A stretch of DNA of 64,000 nucleotides from positions 310,001-374,000 of the forward strand of contig NZ_RCWC01000001.1 in NCBI RefSeq assembly GCF_018448935.1, in the 5' to 3' direction. The stretch's first letter is position 1, and every line of letters begins with the position of its first letter. The notes under the pieces were generated by a model. It saw nothing but the letters and a program-made list of their open reading frames with translations, ran no database searches and was not told the DNA's origin. The translations under genes were made by a program, and so were the position numbers. The DNA comes from Photorhabdus noenieputensis. GTDB taxonomy: Bacteria > Pseudomonadota > Gammaproteobacteria > Enterobacterales > Enterobacteriaceae. Below are positions 28,450-36,516 of the stretch, piece after piece.

Positions 28450-28762
28450 AATCGAACGGTTCAAGAACCTATAAACCCCAGTCGTGTTGGTGGATAAAGT
28501 CATCTTCGGCTTACAGTACAATATTGTTGCGTATTTTCATCAGACGTATGACATTCATGACAAAATGATGTCAATGTGATGCTATTTTTCTAAATCTTGC
28601 TTTTAACGTTCGTTATCTTCTGGAATAAGGCTTACATAGGTGGCTAATTGTCATTTACTGCATGGTTGTAAGGTTCAGAATAGTGGTTTAATATGATACA
28701 TAGTGACACATTATGACTGTTTGTGACTCACTATAACAAACTATTTGATAAGGTAGAACGTC
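28450..28762. other. Intergenic region in the cargo segment, no gene seen
   Basis: 313 AT-rich bases. There is a short palindrome GGTTCAAGAACC near 28456-28467, and repeated TGACACATTATGACTG-like runs before the next gene (28705-28735) that may be a promoter or operator region. A weak RBS (AAGGTAGAAC) precedes 28763. I see no ORF, tRNA or strong terminator. Confidence 0.5.
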
Positions 28763-29323
28763 ATGAATCTATCACTAAGGAATTGTTTAGCAGTAGTTTT
28801 ATTCGGAGGAGTGCTGTCGGTTCCTTCATTCTCTGCTGGTTATGTGGATTCGAGGGACGGTTGTAGTATGCTTAGCTTTAAAGTAGGTGAAACTATCTGT
28901 AGTCTGGATGATTTGAAAACTCAATATCAAGAAAGAAGAGAGATTGTTGATTCATTAGCTAATGAAATTAGCCAATATTATTTAAATCTCCTAAGCCTTG
29001 ATGAAAGTCAAATTCGTGGTATTTTGCTTCAAAACGATATAGAAATTAATAAGGCTTGCGAAACCACAATGAGAGGATTTGAGCAGGGGCTCAAAGCTAT
29101 GTTGAAGCAAGATCGATCCGATGAAGAAAAACAAGAAATGAGGATGTATCTGAAATCTATAGCAAAGGCCAGATTTGAGATAACTCGTCTTAATGATTTT
29201 TCTCGTCAATTATTTACTTTGCCTAAGATTTATAAAAGCGATATAAATAAAGCTGCTCTATCAGAATTGGCTGCTTATACAACCAAAAAGATTGAGTCTG
29301 GGAATTTTTCATTTACTGGGTGA
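28763..29323 (+). CDS. Exported helical protein next to a YafO-type toxin gene
   Basis: A 186-aa protein with a signal peptide (LAVVLFGGVLSVPSFSA then GYVD) and two early cysteines (DGCSML, ETICSL) that could form a disulphide; the rest is predicted long helices. No family is recognised. Its stop is three bases before the YafO-like gene, so they are cotranscribed. It sits where the antitoxin YafN would be expected but bears no resemblance to it in size or sequence and should be outside the cytoplasm. Confidence 0.6.
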   Translation: MNLSLRNCLAVVLFGGVLSVPSFSAGYVDSRDGCSMLSFKVGETICSLDDLKTQYQERREIVDSLANEISQYYLNLLSLDESQIRGILLQNDIEINKACETTMRGFEQGLKAMLKQDRSDEEKQEMRMYLKSIAKARFEITRLNDFSRQLFTLPKIYKSDINKAALSELAAYTTKKIESGNFSFTG

Positions 29324-29326
29324 TAA

Positions 29327-29764
29327 ATGGAACAAGTGGATGTATCAATAAACGAGTATACGAGGAAAGATTTTTTTGATGACGTCTTCCTAAAGCATCC
29401 AGATCTTGAACAGGCTATTCTGCAAGATTTTAAACACTATAAAGAAACCGGAGAAGTCCCTGATTATTTTGGTAGGGATGTTGCTTACACTCAGCCAGAA
29501 GCAGCATATAAATCATGTATGATGCATATTCATCTTTGCTTTCCGCCTGATTCATTCCCCACAAATAGGGTTCAGTATTATAGAACGTGTAAATCAAATA
29601 GCCCAGAAAATGATGCTTGTCTAGTATATGTTCAAGGTCTTTTGGAAGAAAACAAATATTCCTTATTGGCGATAATGCATCCTGATGCTCATGGAAAAGC
29701 TAGAAATCCCAAGATAATGAGTTATCTGGCAAGAATAGCTCAGGATTTCAGAGATAATAACTAA
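29327..29764 (+). CDS. YafO-family mRNA interferase toxin
   Basis: A 145-aa protein. It matches E. coli YafO along its length: DFKHYKETGEVPDYFGRD for the conserved D-F-x-x-Y-K..G..P..FGRD, HIHLCFPP, ACLVYVQG, LLAIMHPDAH and the closing ARIAQDFR. YafO cleaves ribosome-associated mRNA and normally follows the yafN antitoxin gene. No YafN is present here; the upstream gene encodes an exported protein. Two terminators directly follow, so the toxin gene closes a separate transcription unit inside the baseplate block. Confidence 0.78.
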   Translation: MEQVDVSINEYTRKDFFDDVFLKHPDLEQAILQDFKHYKETGEVPDYFGRDVAYTQPEAAYKSCMMHIHLCFPPDSFPTNRVQYYRTCKSNSPENDACLVYVQGLLEENKYSLLAIMHPDAHGKARNPKIMSYLARIAQDFRDNN

Positions 29765-29785
29765 ACCGTCTAGTACGGTTTTTTT
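29764..29785 (+). terminator. Terminator after the YafO-type gene
   Basis: Stem AACCGT/ACGGTT with a short loop (CTAGT-like) and seven T; it begins at the last base of the stop codon. Confidence 0.75.
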
Positions 29786-29794
29786 CATATCTGG

Positions 29795-29815
29795 CCGCGT
29801 AATTGCGGTTTTTTT
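29795..29815 (+). terminator. Second tandem terminator
   Basis: Stem CCGC/GCGG with loop GTAATT followed by seven T. Together with the first it insulates the cargo genes from the baseplate wedge genes downstream. Confidence 0.6.
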
Positions 29816-29834
29816 ATTTCTATAAGGTACGAAA

Positions 29835-30191
29835 ATGCAAACTCGTTCACTTCTGCTTGATACCGAGTCATGGGATTTAACGTTAGATGATTCTGGAAAT
29901 ATCGCCATTACTGATAATCCCTATTCTGTAGCGCAGGATGTCGCTTGTGCCTGTAGTACATATCTGGGGGAGTGCTGGTATGACACAAAATTGGGTATTC
30001 CTTATTACCAGCGAATTTTGGGACATTGGCCGGGAACTCAGCTAATCAACAGCAAAATGCAACAAGAAGCAATGAAGTTACCTTATGTTCAATCTGCCAC
30101 TTGTAAAGCTATAAATGGGAAGGAGAGAACTATTACGGGCATGATGACAATAACGGACTCGAACAATCAATCAACGGTGGTAAATTTCTGA
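29835..30191 (+). CDS. Baseplate wedge protein (gp25/Mu gp46-like)
   Basis: A 118-aa protein with SLLLDTESWDLTLDDSGNIAIT, a VAQDVACACSTYLGECWYD segment and GIPYYQRILG, the pattern of short phage baseplate W-type proteins that set the wedge around the hub. It overlaps the next gene by one base. It resumes the structural block after the cargo genes. Confidence 0.72.
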   Translation: MQTRSLLLDTESWDLTLDDSGNIAITDNPYSVAQDVACACSTYLGECWYDTKLGIPYYQRILGHWPGTQLINSKMQQEAMKLPYVQSATCKAINGKERTITGMMTITDSNNQSTVVNF

Positions 30192-31432
30192 TGACTAACT
30201 CTGTAGTACTGACAACAAGTGTTCCAGGTGTAACCTTTACAAAGACGGGTCTAACTGTGCCCGACGAGGTTGATATTTTAAATGGGCGGTTAAATGATTT
30301 GGCTACAGCAATGGGTGGTGCAATGAGTACGAGCTTAACAACACCGCAAGGTCAAATAGCAATGAGTGATGCGGCTATCATTGCTGACAAGAACGATCAG
30401 TTACTTGCTATTGTCAATCAAATTAACCCGGATTATGCAACCGGACGTTTTCAAGATGCTATCGGACGAATTTATTTTTTAGATCGAATTCCAGCATCGG
30501 GAACAACGGTAACAGCAACATGCACTGGGTTAGTTAATACAGTTATTCCAATTGGTAGTATTGCTCAAGATAAAAAAGGGTATCTTTATCATTCAATAAC
30601 AGAGGCTAAGATCCCTGACAGTGGCTCTGTTGATGTTGTTTTCCAAAACTCAACAACAGGGCCGTTAGCATGCAAAATTGATGACTTGAACTCGATTTAT
30701 AGCTCGGCACCCGGCTGGTCTGGTATCAGTAATGCGAATGCTGGCGTACCTGGCGCAGATGAGGAAACCCGCGCTAATTTTGAGTATCGTCGTAAACAAT
30801 CTGTTGCTAAAAATGCGACAAACTCATTACATGCCATTTATGCCGCAGTATTAGAAGTAAATGGCGTGGCAGACGCATACGTTATTTCAAATGATACTTC
30901 GGTAGTAAAAACGGTCGGGGTATCAAAATACAGAATAGCGCCGAACTCTATTTATAGTGCTGTGTATGGGGGAAAAACTGAGGATGTCGTTAGAGCAATC
31001 TGGAAGAAAAAGCCTCCAGGTATTCCTACGAACGGAAATACAACTTACACAATTGTGGATGATGAAAACTATGTTCAGCCTTACCCCGAATATGAAATTA
31101 AATATGTGATACCCGCGCCCATTCGTGTCTATGTTGACGTCTCACTTGCGAATAGCGATTACCTTCCTGCTGATATTGAAACACAGGTTAAGTCAGCTAT
31201 AGCGCAAGCATTTAACGGAGAAGACGGTGGAACGCGAGCAAGAATAGCATCTACATTATTTGCTGGTAGATATTATTCAGGCATTTATAACATAGATACA
31301 TCGAGTGTTGATATTTACAATATTACGCTTAGCCGTGACGGTATTACTTATTCAACATCAATTAGTTTTGGTATTGATGAAATCCCAACGCTTGACGTTG
31401 ATAATATATCTGTGAAATTAGTAGGTTCATAA
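30191..31432 (+). CDS. Baseplate J-like protein
   Basis: A 413-aa wedge protein. Typical features are VDILNGRLNDLATAMGG near the start, FLDRIPASGTTVTATCTG, and GVPGADEETRANFEYRR near residue 195, all found in Mu gp47/P2 J-like proteins; YYSGIYNIDTSS lies near the end. It links the hub to the tail fibres. It is complete and adjacent to the wedge and DUF2612 genes. Confidence 0.85.
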   Translation: MTNSVVLTTSVPGVTFTKTGLTVPDEVDILNGRLNDLATAMGGAMSTSLTTPQGQIAMSDAAIIADKNDQLLAIVNQINPDYATGRFQDAIGRIYFLDRIPASGTTVTATCTGLVNTVIPIGSIAQDKKGYLYHSITEAKIPDSGSVDVVFQNSTTGPLACKIDDLNSIYSSAPGWSGISNANAGVPGADEETRANFEYRRKQSVAKNATNSLHAIYAAVLEVNGVADAYVISNDTSVVKTVGVSKYRIAPNSIYSAVYGGKTEDVVRAIWKKKPPGIPTNGNTTYTIVDDENYVQPYPEYEIKYVIPAPIRVYVDVSLANSDYLPADIETQVKSAIAQAFNGEDGGTRARIASTLFAGRYYSGIYNIDTSSVDIYNITLSRDGITYSTSISFGIDEIPTLDVDNISVKLVGS

Positions 31433-32038
31433 ATGGAAAATGTGGGAGCAACTATTCTTGCTCAGTATGCCGCTAGTCCAAAACTCAACTCACTTATTCT
31501 AAGCTTCAATGCTGCTGTTTCCTCTGCTGAATTTATTAATACATTTTACGATCTGATTTGGAACATTGACACAGCAAATACTTACGGACTGGATGTGTGG
31601 GGAAAAATAGTGAATGTCAGCAGGCGGCTGACTGTTAATGAAAATGTAAAATATATAGGTTTTGGTGAAGCTTTACTGAATGTTCCGACAACGACAGATC
31701 CAAATCCATTTGACCAAGCACCATTTTATTCCGGGGAGTCAAAAACAAAAACTATTGAGCTATCAGATCAGATGTACCGAAAGCTAATTATGATGAAAGC
31801 CATGTCAAATATATCTGACTGCACTATACCAAACATCAACAGAATGCTTGTTTATATGTTTAGCGATAGTGGACGTGCATATATCACTGATGATGGAAAT
31901 ATGAAGATGAGTTATGTATTTGAATTTCAGCTATCAACAGCAGAATTAGCAATTGTTCAAACATCGGGAGTACTGCCTTACCCGGTTGGTGTCAGTGTCG
32001 CAATCGTTCAAAGGATACCAACAAATGAAATCAACTGA
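31433..32038 (+). CDS. DUF2612-type baseplate/tail protein
   Basis: A 201-aa protein. ILAQYAASPKLNSLI, FYDLIWNIDTANTYGLDVWGKIV and the LSDQMYRKLIMMKAM motif match DUF2612, which sits between J-like proteins and fibre genes and probably forms the fibre-attachment site. It overlaps the fibre gene start by 14 bases. Confidence 0.78.
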   Translation: MENVGATILAQYAASPKLNSLILSFNAAVSSAEFINTFYDLIWNIDTANTYGLDVWGKIVNVSRRLTVNENVKYIGFGEALLNVPTTTDPNPFDQAPFYSGESKTKTIELSDQMYRKLIMMKAMSNISDCTIPNINRMLVYMFSDSGRAYITDDGNMKMSYVFEFQLSTAELAIVQTSGVLPYPVGVSVAIVQRIPTNEIN

Positions 32039-33368
32039 AAAACCTAATCTTATTGCTGTTCCGTTTGCGAGCGCCGGAGACTATAACGAGATTGCAACAA
32101 AATCAACTGAAAGCAGCTTGGCAAAAGGAGTAGCTACGTATCCGAGCGGTTTTCCCCCGTTAACGATGACAGCAATATCTGCTGGTGGAATTCCTCCATC
32201 TGGCAAGGATATGAACGGGATATTGAATGATATTACTACCGCAATACGTTATTCAATGTCTGGTGGTTTGTATTCATATAATGCTGATTTTAGTGCTGCC
32301 ATTGATGGTTATCCTAAAGGGGCCATTGTTGCCAGTTCTGATGGAAGTAAAATTTGGTGGAATGGGGTAGAAGATAACAATACAGATCCGGATAGTACAT
32401 CAGTTTCCGGTTGGAAAAATCTACTAGCAGATCCTAATGGGTTATTTCTACAGAAAGCTAATAACTTATCTGATATTAATAACAAAGCGACAGCGCGTAA
32501 TAATTTAGGACTGGGAGAGATTGCAACTCAAGATTTTATTCCTGACGCCACACTTATAGAAAAAGGCATCACCCAACTTACAGACAAGACAGGTAACAGT
32601 AATACCCTTGCAGCAACTCAGAAACTTGTTTCTGATGTGAATGATAATGCCAATAATAAGCTCGCTAAAAATCAAAATGGGGCAGACATCTTCAATAAAA
32701 CTGAATTTGTAAAAAATATCGGTTTATCGGAAATGGTGGCGTTGGCTAAAGGGGCGGTGCCGAATAGCCGGAAAATTAACGGGAAGCCGTTGACCGGGGA
32801 TATTAGTCTGAATGCTGGGGATGTGGGAAGTTATGCTAAATCTGAGAGCGATAATACTTTCTTACGCATTTCTAGCAATAAAACCGCAACCGTTGGCAAT
32901 TTACTGATTGACAGTAAAACTCCTTTTCCTAAATTGCGTTTCAAATCGAAAGATGGATATATATTGGGAATTAACGGTTCTGAAGGGAAATTGTTGCATA
33001 TCTATTCTGACGATCCCAAGAATCAGCGGCGTTATAATATATTAACGCCTGAGAGAAGTGGTACTCTTGCATTACAAAATACAGCTATGAAATCCGAAAA
33101 TGGTTGGTGGCAATGTGGAGATACGGGGGTAATTATTCAATGGGTTAAAGTCCTATCAGCTCAACAATCATGGATAAAGGTAAATTATCCAATTTCTTTT
33201 AAAAATAAGCTTTTTGGCTATGCTGCAAGTATGTCGAGTATCAATACATCAACTGGCCACACATTAGTACGTAATGCAACACTATCGACATTTGAATATC
33301 AAGCAGGTACTCCCAACAATGATGAGAATCCAGGCAAAGTTGTACATATATTATTTTGGGGGGTATAA
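32025..33368 (+). CDS. Prophage tail fibre protein
   Basis: A 447-aa fibre. The N-terminus (IAVPFASAGDYNEIATK, then FPPLTMTAISAGGIPPSGKDMNG) is the baseplate-docking domain common to tail fibres; the middle has repeats such as AKNQNGADIFNKTEFVKNIGL, also found in the fibre array at 60627-64000. The C-terminus carries the host-binding tip (NGWWQCGDTGVIIQW, a gp53-like tip). The start at 32025 is chosen over 31953 because the earlier segment is only the shadow of the upstream gene. Confidence 0.8.
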   Translation: MKSTEKPNLIAVPFASAGDYNEIATKSTESSLAKGVATYPSGFPPLTMTAISAGGIPPSGKDMNGILNDITTAIRYSMSGGLYSYNADFSAAIDGYPKGAIVASSDGSKIWWNGVEDNNTDPDSTSVSGWKNLLADPNGLFLQKANNLSDINNKATARNNLGLGEIATQDFIPDATLIEKGITQLTDKTGNSNTLAATQKLVSDVNDNANNKLAKNQNGADIFNKTEFVKNIGLSEMVALAKGAVPNSRKINGKPLTGDISLNAGDVGSYAKSESDNTFLRISSNKTATVGNLLIDSKTPFPKLRFKSKDGYILGINGSEGKLLHIYSDDPKNQRRYNILTPERSGTLALQNTAMKSENGWWQCGDTGVIIQWVKVLSAQQSWIKVNYPISFKNKLFGYAASMSSINTSTGHTLVRNATLSTFEYQAGTPNNDENPGKVVHILFWGV

Positions 33369-33815
33369 ATGGTCTATTTCTCCAGAAAAGAATGTGTTTT
33401 TTATAATGAAGCTCATGAAGAGTGTGTTGAAATAACAGTAGAAAAACACAATGAATTGCTTGACGGTCAATCACGCGGGTTTGCTATCGTCAGTGATAAA
33501 GAGGGTTATCCAATTCTTACAAAGCAAGCACCGTCTGTTTATCACAAATGGGATAGTGAAAAGTGGATAATATCAGAAAGTGATAAAATAAAGCTTAGAC
33601 GGGAACAGCAACAACAAGCAGAACATAAGAAACAGCAACTTATGTTCACTGTAAGTAAACAGATCGCTCCGTTACAAGATGCTGTAGATTTGGGGATGTC
33701 GAGTGATGAGGAAAAATCGCTGTTAGCAGAGTTAAAAAAATATAGAGTATTATTGAACCGCATTGATGTTAATTCAGCGTCAGATATTAACTGGCCCGAA
33801 AAACCCTTAGAATAA
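33369..33815 (+). CDS. Tail fibre assembly protein, Tfa family
   Basis: A 148-aa chaperone for trimerising the adjacent fibre. The C-terminal signature KKYRVLLNRIDVNSASDINWPEKPL is typical (W-P near the end), preceded by a Gln/Lys-rich helix. It starts directly after the fibre stop. The same family recurs three times in the array near the window's end. Confidence 0.85.
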   Translation: MVYFSRKECVFYNEAHEECVEITVEKHNELLDGQSRGFAIVSDKEGYPILTKQAPSVYHKWDSEKWIISESDKIKLRREQQQQAEHKKQQLMFTVSKQIAPLQDAVDLGMSSDEEKSLLAELKKYRVLLNRIDVNSASDINWPEKPLE

Positions 33816-33890
33816 TGGAATCAGGGCCAATTGAACGTTTAGATAAGTCTAATCAAATATGGCTTTTTTGCACTACTCTGACTGAATCGT

Positions 33891-33926
33891 CCTTTAAATG
33901 TTGGATAACCATCCAACATTTAAAGG
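33891..33926. repeat. Perfect 16-bp inverted repeat with 4-base loop
   Basis: CCTTTAAATGTTGGAT and its exact reverse complement are separated by AACC. It lies in the 136-base gap between the prophage tfa gene and the convergent symE-like gene, so it may terminate transcription from both sides, although it has no T run. Confidence 0.7.
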
Positions 33927-33951
33927 TGTAGTCCATTTATGTTTTAGTCTA

Positions 33952-34236
33952 TTAGGTAATCATCAACCCACCAGGATAATACTTAATCCAATCAATAGCA
34001 GCACTGGGGTTAAATGGCTCAATGCTCAGTCCTTCCAGGCATTGCCAGAGTTCCTGGGTGTTCTGGGCTGTAATAACAATACAGTCCGGCATCACCCGGA
34101 TTTTTAGTGGCATTCCGAAGGTAAATCCTGCCTCCTGTAACCATTTTCCTTTTAAAGAAATGCCGTTTTTAGCTACCTTGCCAAAACGTTCAGCTTGGGA
34201 AATTCGGCGAATTGTTTTATTATCGCGTTTAGCCAT
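33952..34236 (-). CDS. SymE-family toxin
   Basis: A 94-aa protein. ISLKGKWLQEAGFTFGMPLKI and MPDCIVITAQ are the conserved core of SymE, an SOS-linked protein with an AbrB-like fold whose mRNA is normally held down by an antisense RNA (SymR). I see no LexA box upstream; an antisense RNA would have to start within the GC-rich 34260-34320 stretch, which is only a possibility. It lies at the prophage right end, with its own promoter-like TATATA upstream. Confidence 0.8.
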   Translation of the reverse strand: MAKRDNKTIRRISQAERFGKVAKNGISLKGKWLQEAGFTFGMPLKIRVMPDCIVITAQNTQELWQCLEGLSIEPFNPSAAIDWIKYYPGGLMIT

Positions 34237-34336
34237 AATTAACTACCTTATATAGTTAGTTGTGGTAAGCAGGGTTATCGGGTGCCCGCCCGGTAGCTCT
34301 GCGTCAGTGGAAATAGTTTCTCAATGTTGAATTATG

Positions 34337-34379
34337 AACTATAGGTCATCTTTCTGCAATAAAAATGTGACCTATAGTT
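34337..34379. repeat. Perfect 12-bp inverted repeat at the end of the HTH gene
   Basis: AACTATAGGTCA and TGACCTATAGTT are separated by 19 bases; the repeat touches the stop codon of the HTH gene. It may be a terminator-like hairpin or a protein-binding site; the palindromic CTATAG ends favour binding, but this is a guess. Confidence 0.55.
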
Positions 34380-34564
34380 TACCTGGGCTTTTTGTTTTCA
34401 GGCAGTCCATTGAGGGCGTCATTCCAGTGTTGATCCCGTTCTATATTATTCACTATTTTGCTGATCCATGTTTCTGATTTGCCCCACCGTATAGCCAGTT
34501 CGCGGCGCGTCCAGCCTTTTCGTTTCATTTCAGACTTAAACAATTCTGGCGATATACGTTTCAA
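34379..34564 (-). CDS. Small HTH DNA-binding protein
   Basis: A 61-aa protein that is almost entirely a helix-turn-helix (KRKGWTRRELAIRWGKSETWISKIVN), like phage Cro-type or antitoxin-like regulators. Its target could be the inverted repeats at 34580-34592 (just upstream of its start) and 34337-34379. It lies near the prophage right end beside the symE-like gene. Confidence 0.62.
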   Translation of the reverse strand: MKRISPELFKSEMKRKGWTRRELAIRWGKSETWISKIVNNIERDQHWNDALNGLPENKKPR

Positions 34565-34579
34565 AATTACTCCATAAAT

Positions 34580-34592
34580 ATAAACTGTTTAT
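34580..34592. promoter_or_regulatory. Candidate operator of the HTH gene
   Basis: ATAAAC-T-GTTTAT is a perfect 6-1-6 palindrome starting 16 bases before the HTH start codon (minus strand), the right place for autoregulation. This is inferred from symmetry and position only. Confidence 0.35.
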
Positions 34593-34728
34593 CGACACAT
34601 CATAGTATAGCCATTTCGCCGATAGGGTGACATTGGTAAATAAAATGACCGCTTAAGTGGCACAAGCCGAACTCCATGAACATAGGATATGCCACACCAG
34701 AAATATCTATCACTAAGGTGATTGTTAT

Positions 34729-34791
34729 ATGAAGTTGGGTTACATGCATGCGTCAAAAACTGACGGTATCAAGTGCTGGATTTATGAATAA
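34729..34791 (+). pseudogene. Remnant of a Gin/Hin-type DNA invertase
   Basis: A 20-codon frame beginning MKLGYMHASKTDG resembles the first residues of serine invertases and resolvases (pattern M-x-I-G-Y-x-R-x-S), with the catalytic serine position present but Arg replaced by His; it stops after 20 codons. The rest of the gene is gone. Such invertases usually lie beside phage tail-fibre genes. The rest of 34593-34870 shows no other gene. Confidence 0.45.
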
Positions 34792-34873
34792 TGCCCTATG
34801 AGGCAAAGATCTGGTGAGGCATTTTATTTTGCACTATGAATTATAAAATAGAGGTAGTTGCTGTGCTACAGAC

Positions 34874-34903
34874 ATAAAAAAACCAACCTAATCATGGTTG
34901 GTT
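34874..34903 (-). terminator. tmRNA terminator (possibly bidirectional)
   Basis: Stem AACCAACC/GGTTGGTT with a 7-base loop. Read on the minus strand it is followed by seven T, and it lies 126 bases after the mature tmRNA 3' end. A shorter T run also exists on the plus side. Confidence 0.75.
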
Positions 34904-34941
34904 TTTCCAAAAGCTCCGCGGCTCCTTTGCGTATCCTTTTG

Positions 34942-35020
34942 TGTCCCTTCATTGTCCGGTCAGTGTCCAATCAACTTTGCTAACTCACTGTTTTTAAAGC
35001 TGTTGTCCTATCACTGTCCC
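34942..35020. repeat. Five TGTCC repeats in two 11-bp-phased groups: likely integrase arm sites
   Basis: TGTCC begins at 34942, 34953 and 34964 (11-bp spacing) and again at 35004 and 35015 (11-bp spacing). The array abuts the 3' end of ssrA, a common attachment site, on the prophage side. Direct repeats phased to one helical turn next to a core site are what a tyrosine integrase arm-binding region looks like. The integrase gene itself is not in the window. Confidence 0.55.
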
Positions 35021-35028
35021 TACTAAAT

Positions 35029-35392
35029 TGGTGGAGCTGGCGGGAGTTGAACCCGCGTCCGAAATTCCTACATCCTTGGTACTACATGCTTAGTCTAATC
35101 TTTACATTCGCTTGCCAGCTGCGGACAGACACGCCACTAACAAACTAGCCTGATTAGATTTAACGCTTCAACCCCAGGCAAGGCATCCACGCGATCTCTT
35201 TTGGGTTTGACCTCTCTTGATCCCCGTCCTAAGAGCGGAGGCTAGGGAGAGAGGGCTCTGCGCAGGTTATTAAGCTGCCAGTGCGTATTTTTCGTCGTTT
35301 GCGACTATTTTTTTGCGGCTTTTTACGAGGCCAACCGCCCCTCGGCATGCACCTTGGGTTTCGCGAATCCCGTCGAATCCAGAATCAGCCCC
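35029..35392 (-). ncRNA. ssrA: tmRNA
   Basis: 364 nt, close to the 363-nt E. coli mature form. The 5' end reads GGGGCTGATTCTGGATTCGA and the 3' end TCCCGCCAGCTCCACCA, which pair as a tRNA-like acceptor with an encoded CCA and a GGTTCAACTCC T-arm. The tag frame (minus strand, 35302 to 35270) encodes ANDEKYALAA followed by TAA. tmRNA rescues stalled ribosomes together with SmpB, encoded just upstream on the same strand. The 3' part doubles as the likely prophage attachment site. Confidence 0.97.
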
Positions 35393-35442
35393 AAGTGTCT
35401 TAAAAGCAAGTATATCAGAATACTAAACTATAATGCCAGAAT

Positions 35443-35925
35443 TTATCGCCCAGAATTCTTCATAATACGTGCTTTGTCTAATTTCCATTCACGTTCTTTA
35501 ATGTCCGAACGTTTGTCGTGTGCCTTTTTGCCTTTTGCTACGCCAATTTTGACTTTGCACCAGGCGTTTTTCCAATAAAGAGATAAGGCAACAACGGTAT
35601 AACCATCACGATTGACTCGGCCATATAATGAGTCAAGCTCGCGCTGATTAAGTAAGAGTTTGCGTGAACGCATTGGATCACAGACGACATGGGAAGAAGC
35701 TACATTTAACGGGGTGATGGTGGCACCAAAAAGATAAGCGTCTCCATCTTTGAGCAAAACGTAACTGTCGCTGATGTTGGCTTTACCAGCGCGCAGTGAT
35801 TTGACTTCCCATCCTTGTAACGAGAGACCCGCTTCAAATTCTTCTTCAATGAAGTATTCGTGACGAGCTCGTCTATTCATGGCAATGGTTGCCGAACCGG
35901 GTTTGTGTGCTTTTTTCTTTGTCAT
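35443..35925 (-). CDS. smpB: SsrA-binding protein SmpB
   Basis: A 160-aa RNA-binding partner of tmRNA, needed for trans-translation. It contains [36 protein letters not shown]-type sequence (visible core [17 protein letters not shown]), the oligonucleotide-binding barrel, and the basic C-terminal tail ([21 protein letters not shown]) that enters the mRNA channel. It is transcribed in the same direction as ssrA, 50 bases upstream, and divergently from ratA. Confidence 0.97.
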   Translation of the reverse strand: MTKKKAHKPGSATIAMNRRARHEYFIEEEFEAGLSLQGWEVKSLRAGKANISDSYVLLKDGDAYLFGATITPLNVASSHVVCDPMRSRKLLLNQRELDSLYGRVNRDGYTVVALSLYWKNAWCKVKIGVAKGKKAHDKRSDIKEREWKLDKARIMKNSGR

Positions 35926-36081
35926 AGTGTATGCATTATACTGAATGCTTTGGTGAAAGAAATCTTTTCCCGCACATATTTGCTGATTAATGAGTGTTTA
36001 TTGCATTATACGCTGACAGATTTTTCTTTGATCACGTATAGGTGATATTATTCGCTACAATTAAGCCTTACAGGAAATTAT

Positions 36082-36516
36082 ATGCCACAGATTAGTCGCT
36101 CTGCGTTAGTACCATTCAGCGTGGAACAAATGTACAAATTGGTCAATGATATAGGTTCTTACCCGGATTTTTTGCCGGGGTGTGTCGGCAGTCGGGTGCT
36201 GAGTGTTAGCAATAATGAAATGACTGCATCAGTCGATGTTTCGAAAGCGGGTATAAGTAAGACTTTTGTTACCCGGAATATTCTGGCCGATAACCAAAGC
36301 ATTAATATGCAACTGGTCGATGGGCCTTTTCGTAAGTTAATGGGAGGCTGGCAGTTCATACCATTGAGTGAAGATGCCTGTAAAGTTGAGTTGCACCTTG
36401 ATTTTGAGTTCACTAATAAACTGATTGAATTGGCTTTCGGTAAGATTTTTAAGGAACTGGCCGGGAGTATGGTGCAAGCTTTTACTCTGCGTGCACGCGA
36501 GGTTTATCGTGTCTGA
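36082..36516 (+). CDS. ratA: RatA / PasT, COQ10-START-domain protein
   Basis: A 144-aa protein of the START-like COQ10 family ([29 protein letters not shown] at the start, [16 protein letters not shown] near the end). E. coli RatA has been reported to interfere with ribosomal subunit joining and is related to mitochondrial COQ10 ubiquinone-binding proteins; its main role is debated. It overlaps ratB by eight bases. Order smpB-ratA-ratB-bamE is that of enterobacteria. Confidence 0.92.
   Translation: MPQISRSALVPFSVEQMYKLVNDIGSYPDFLPGCVGSRVLSVSNNEMTASVDVSKAGISKTFVTRNILADNQSINMQLVDGPFRKLMGGWQFIPLSEDACKVELHLDFEFTNKLIELAFGKIFKELAGSMVQAFTLRAREVYRV

Noticed and set aside
33952-34330. LexA box and SymR-type antisense RNA at the symE-like gene
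   Set aside because: I searched by eye upstream of the gene and found no CTG-N10-CAG site; an antisense promoter cannot be defined from the sequence alone.
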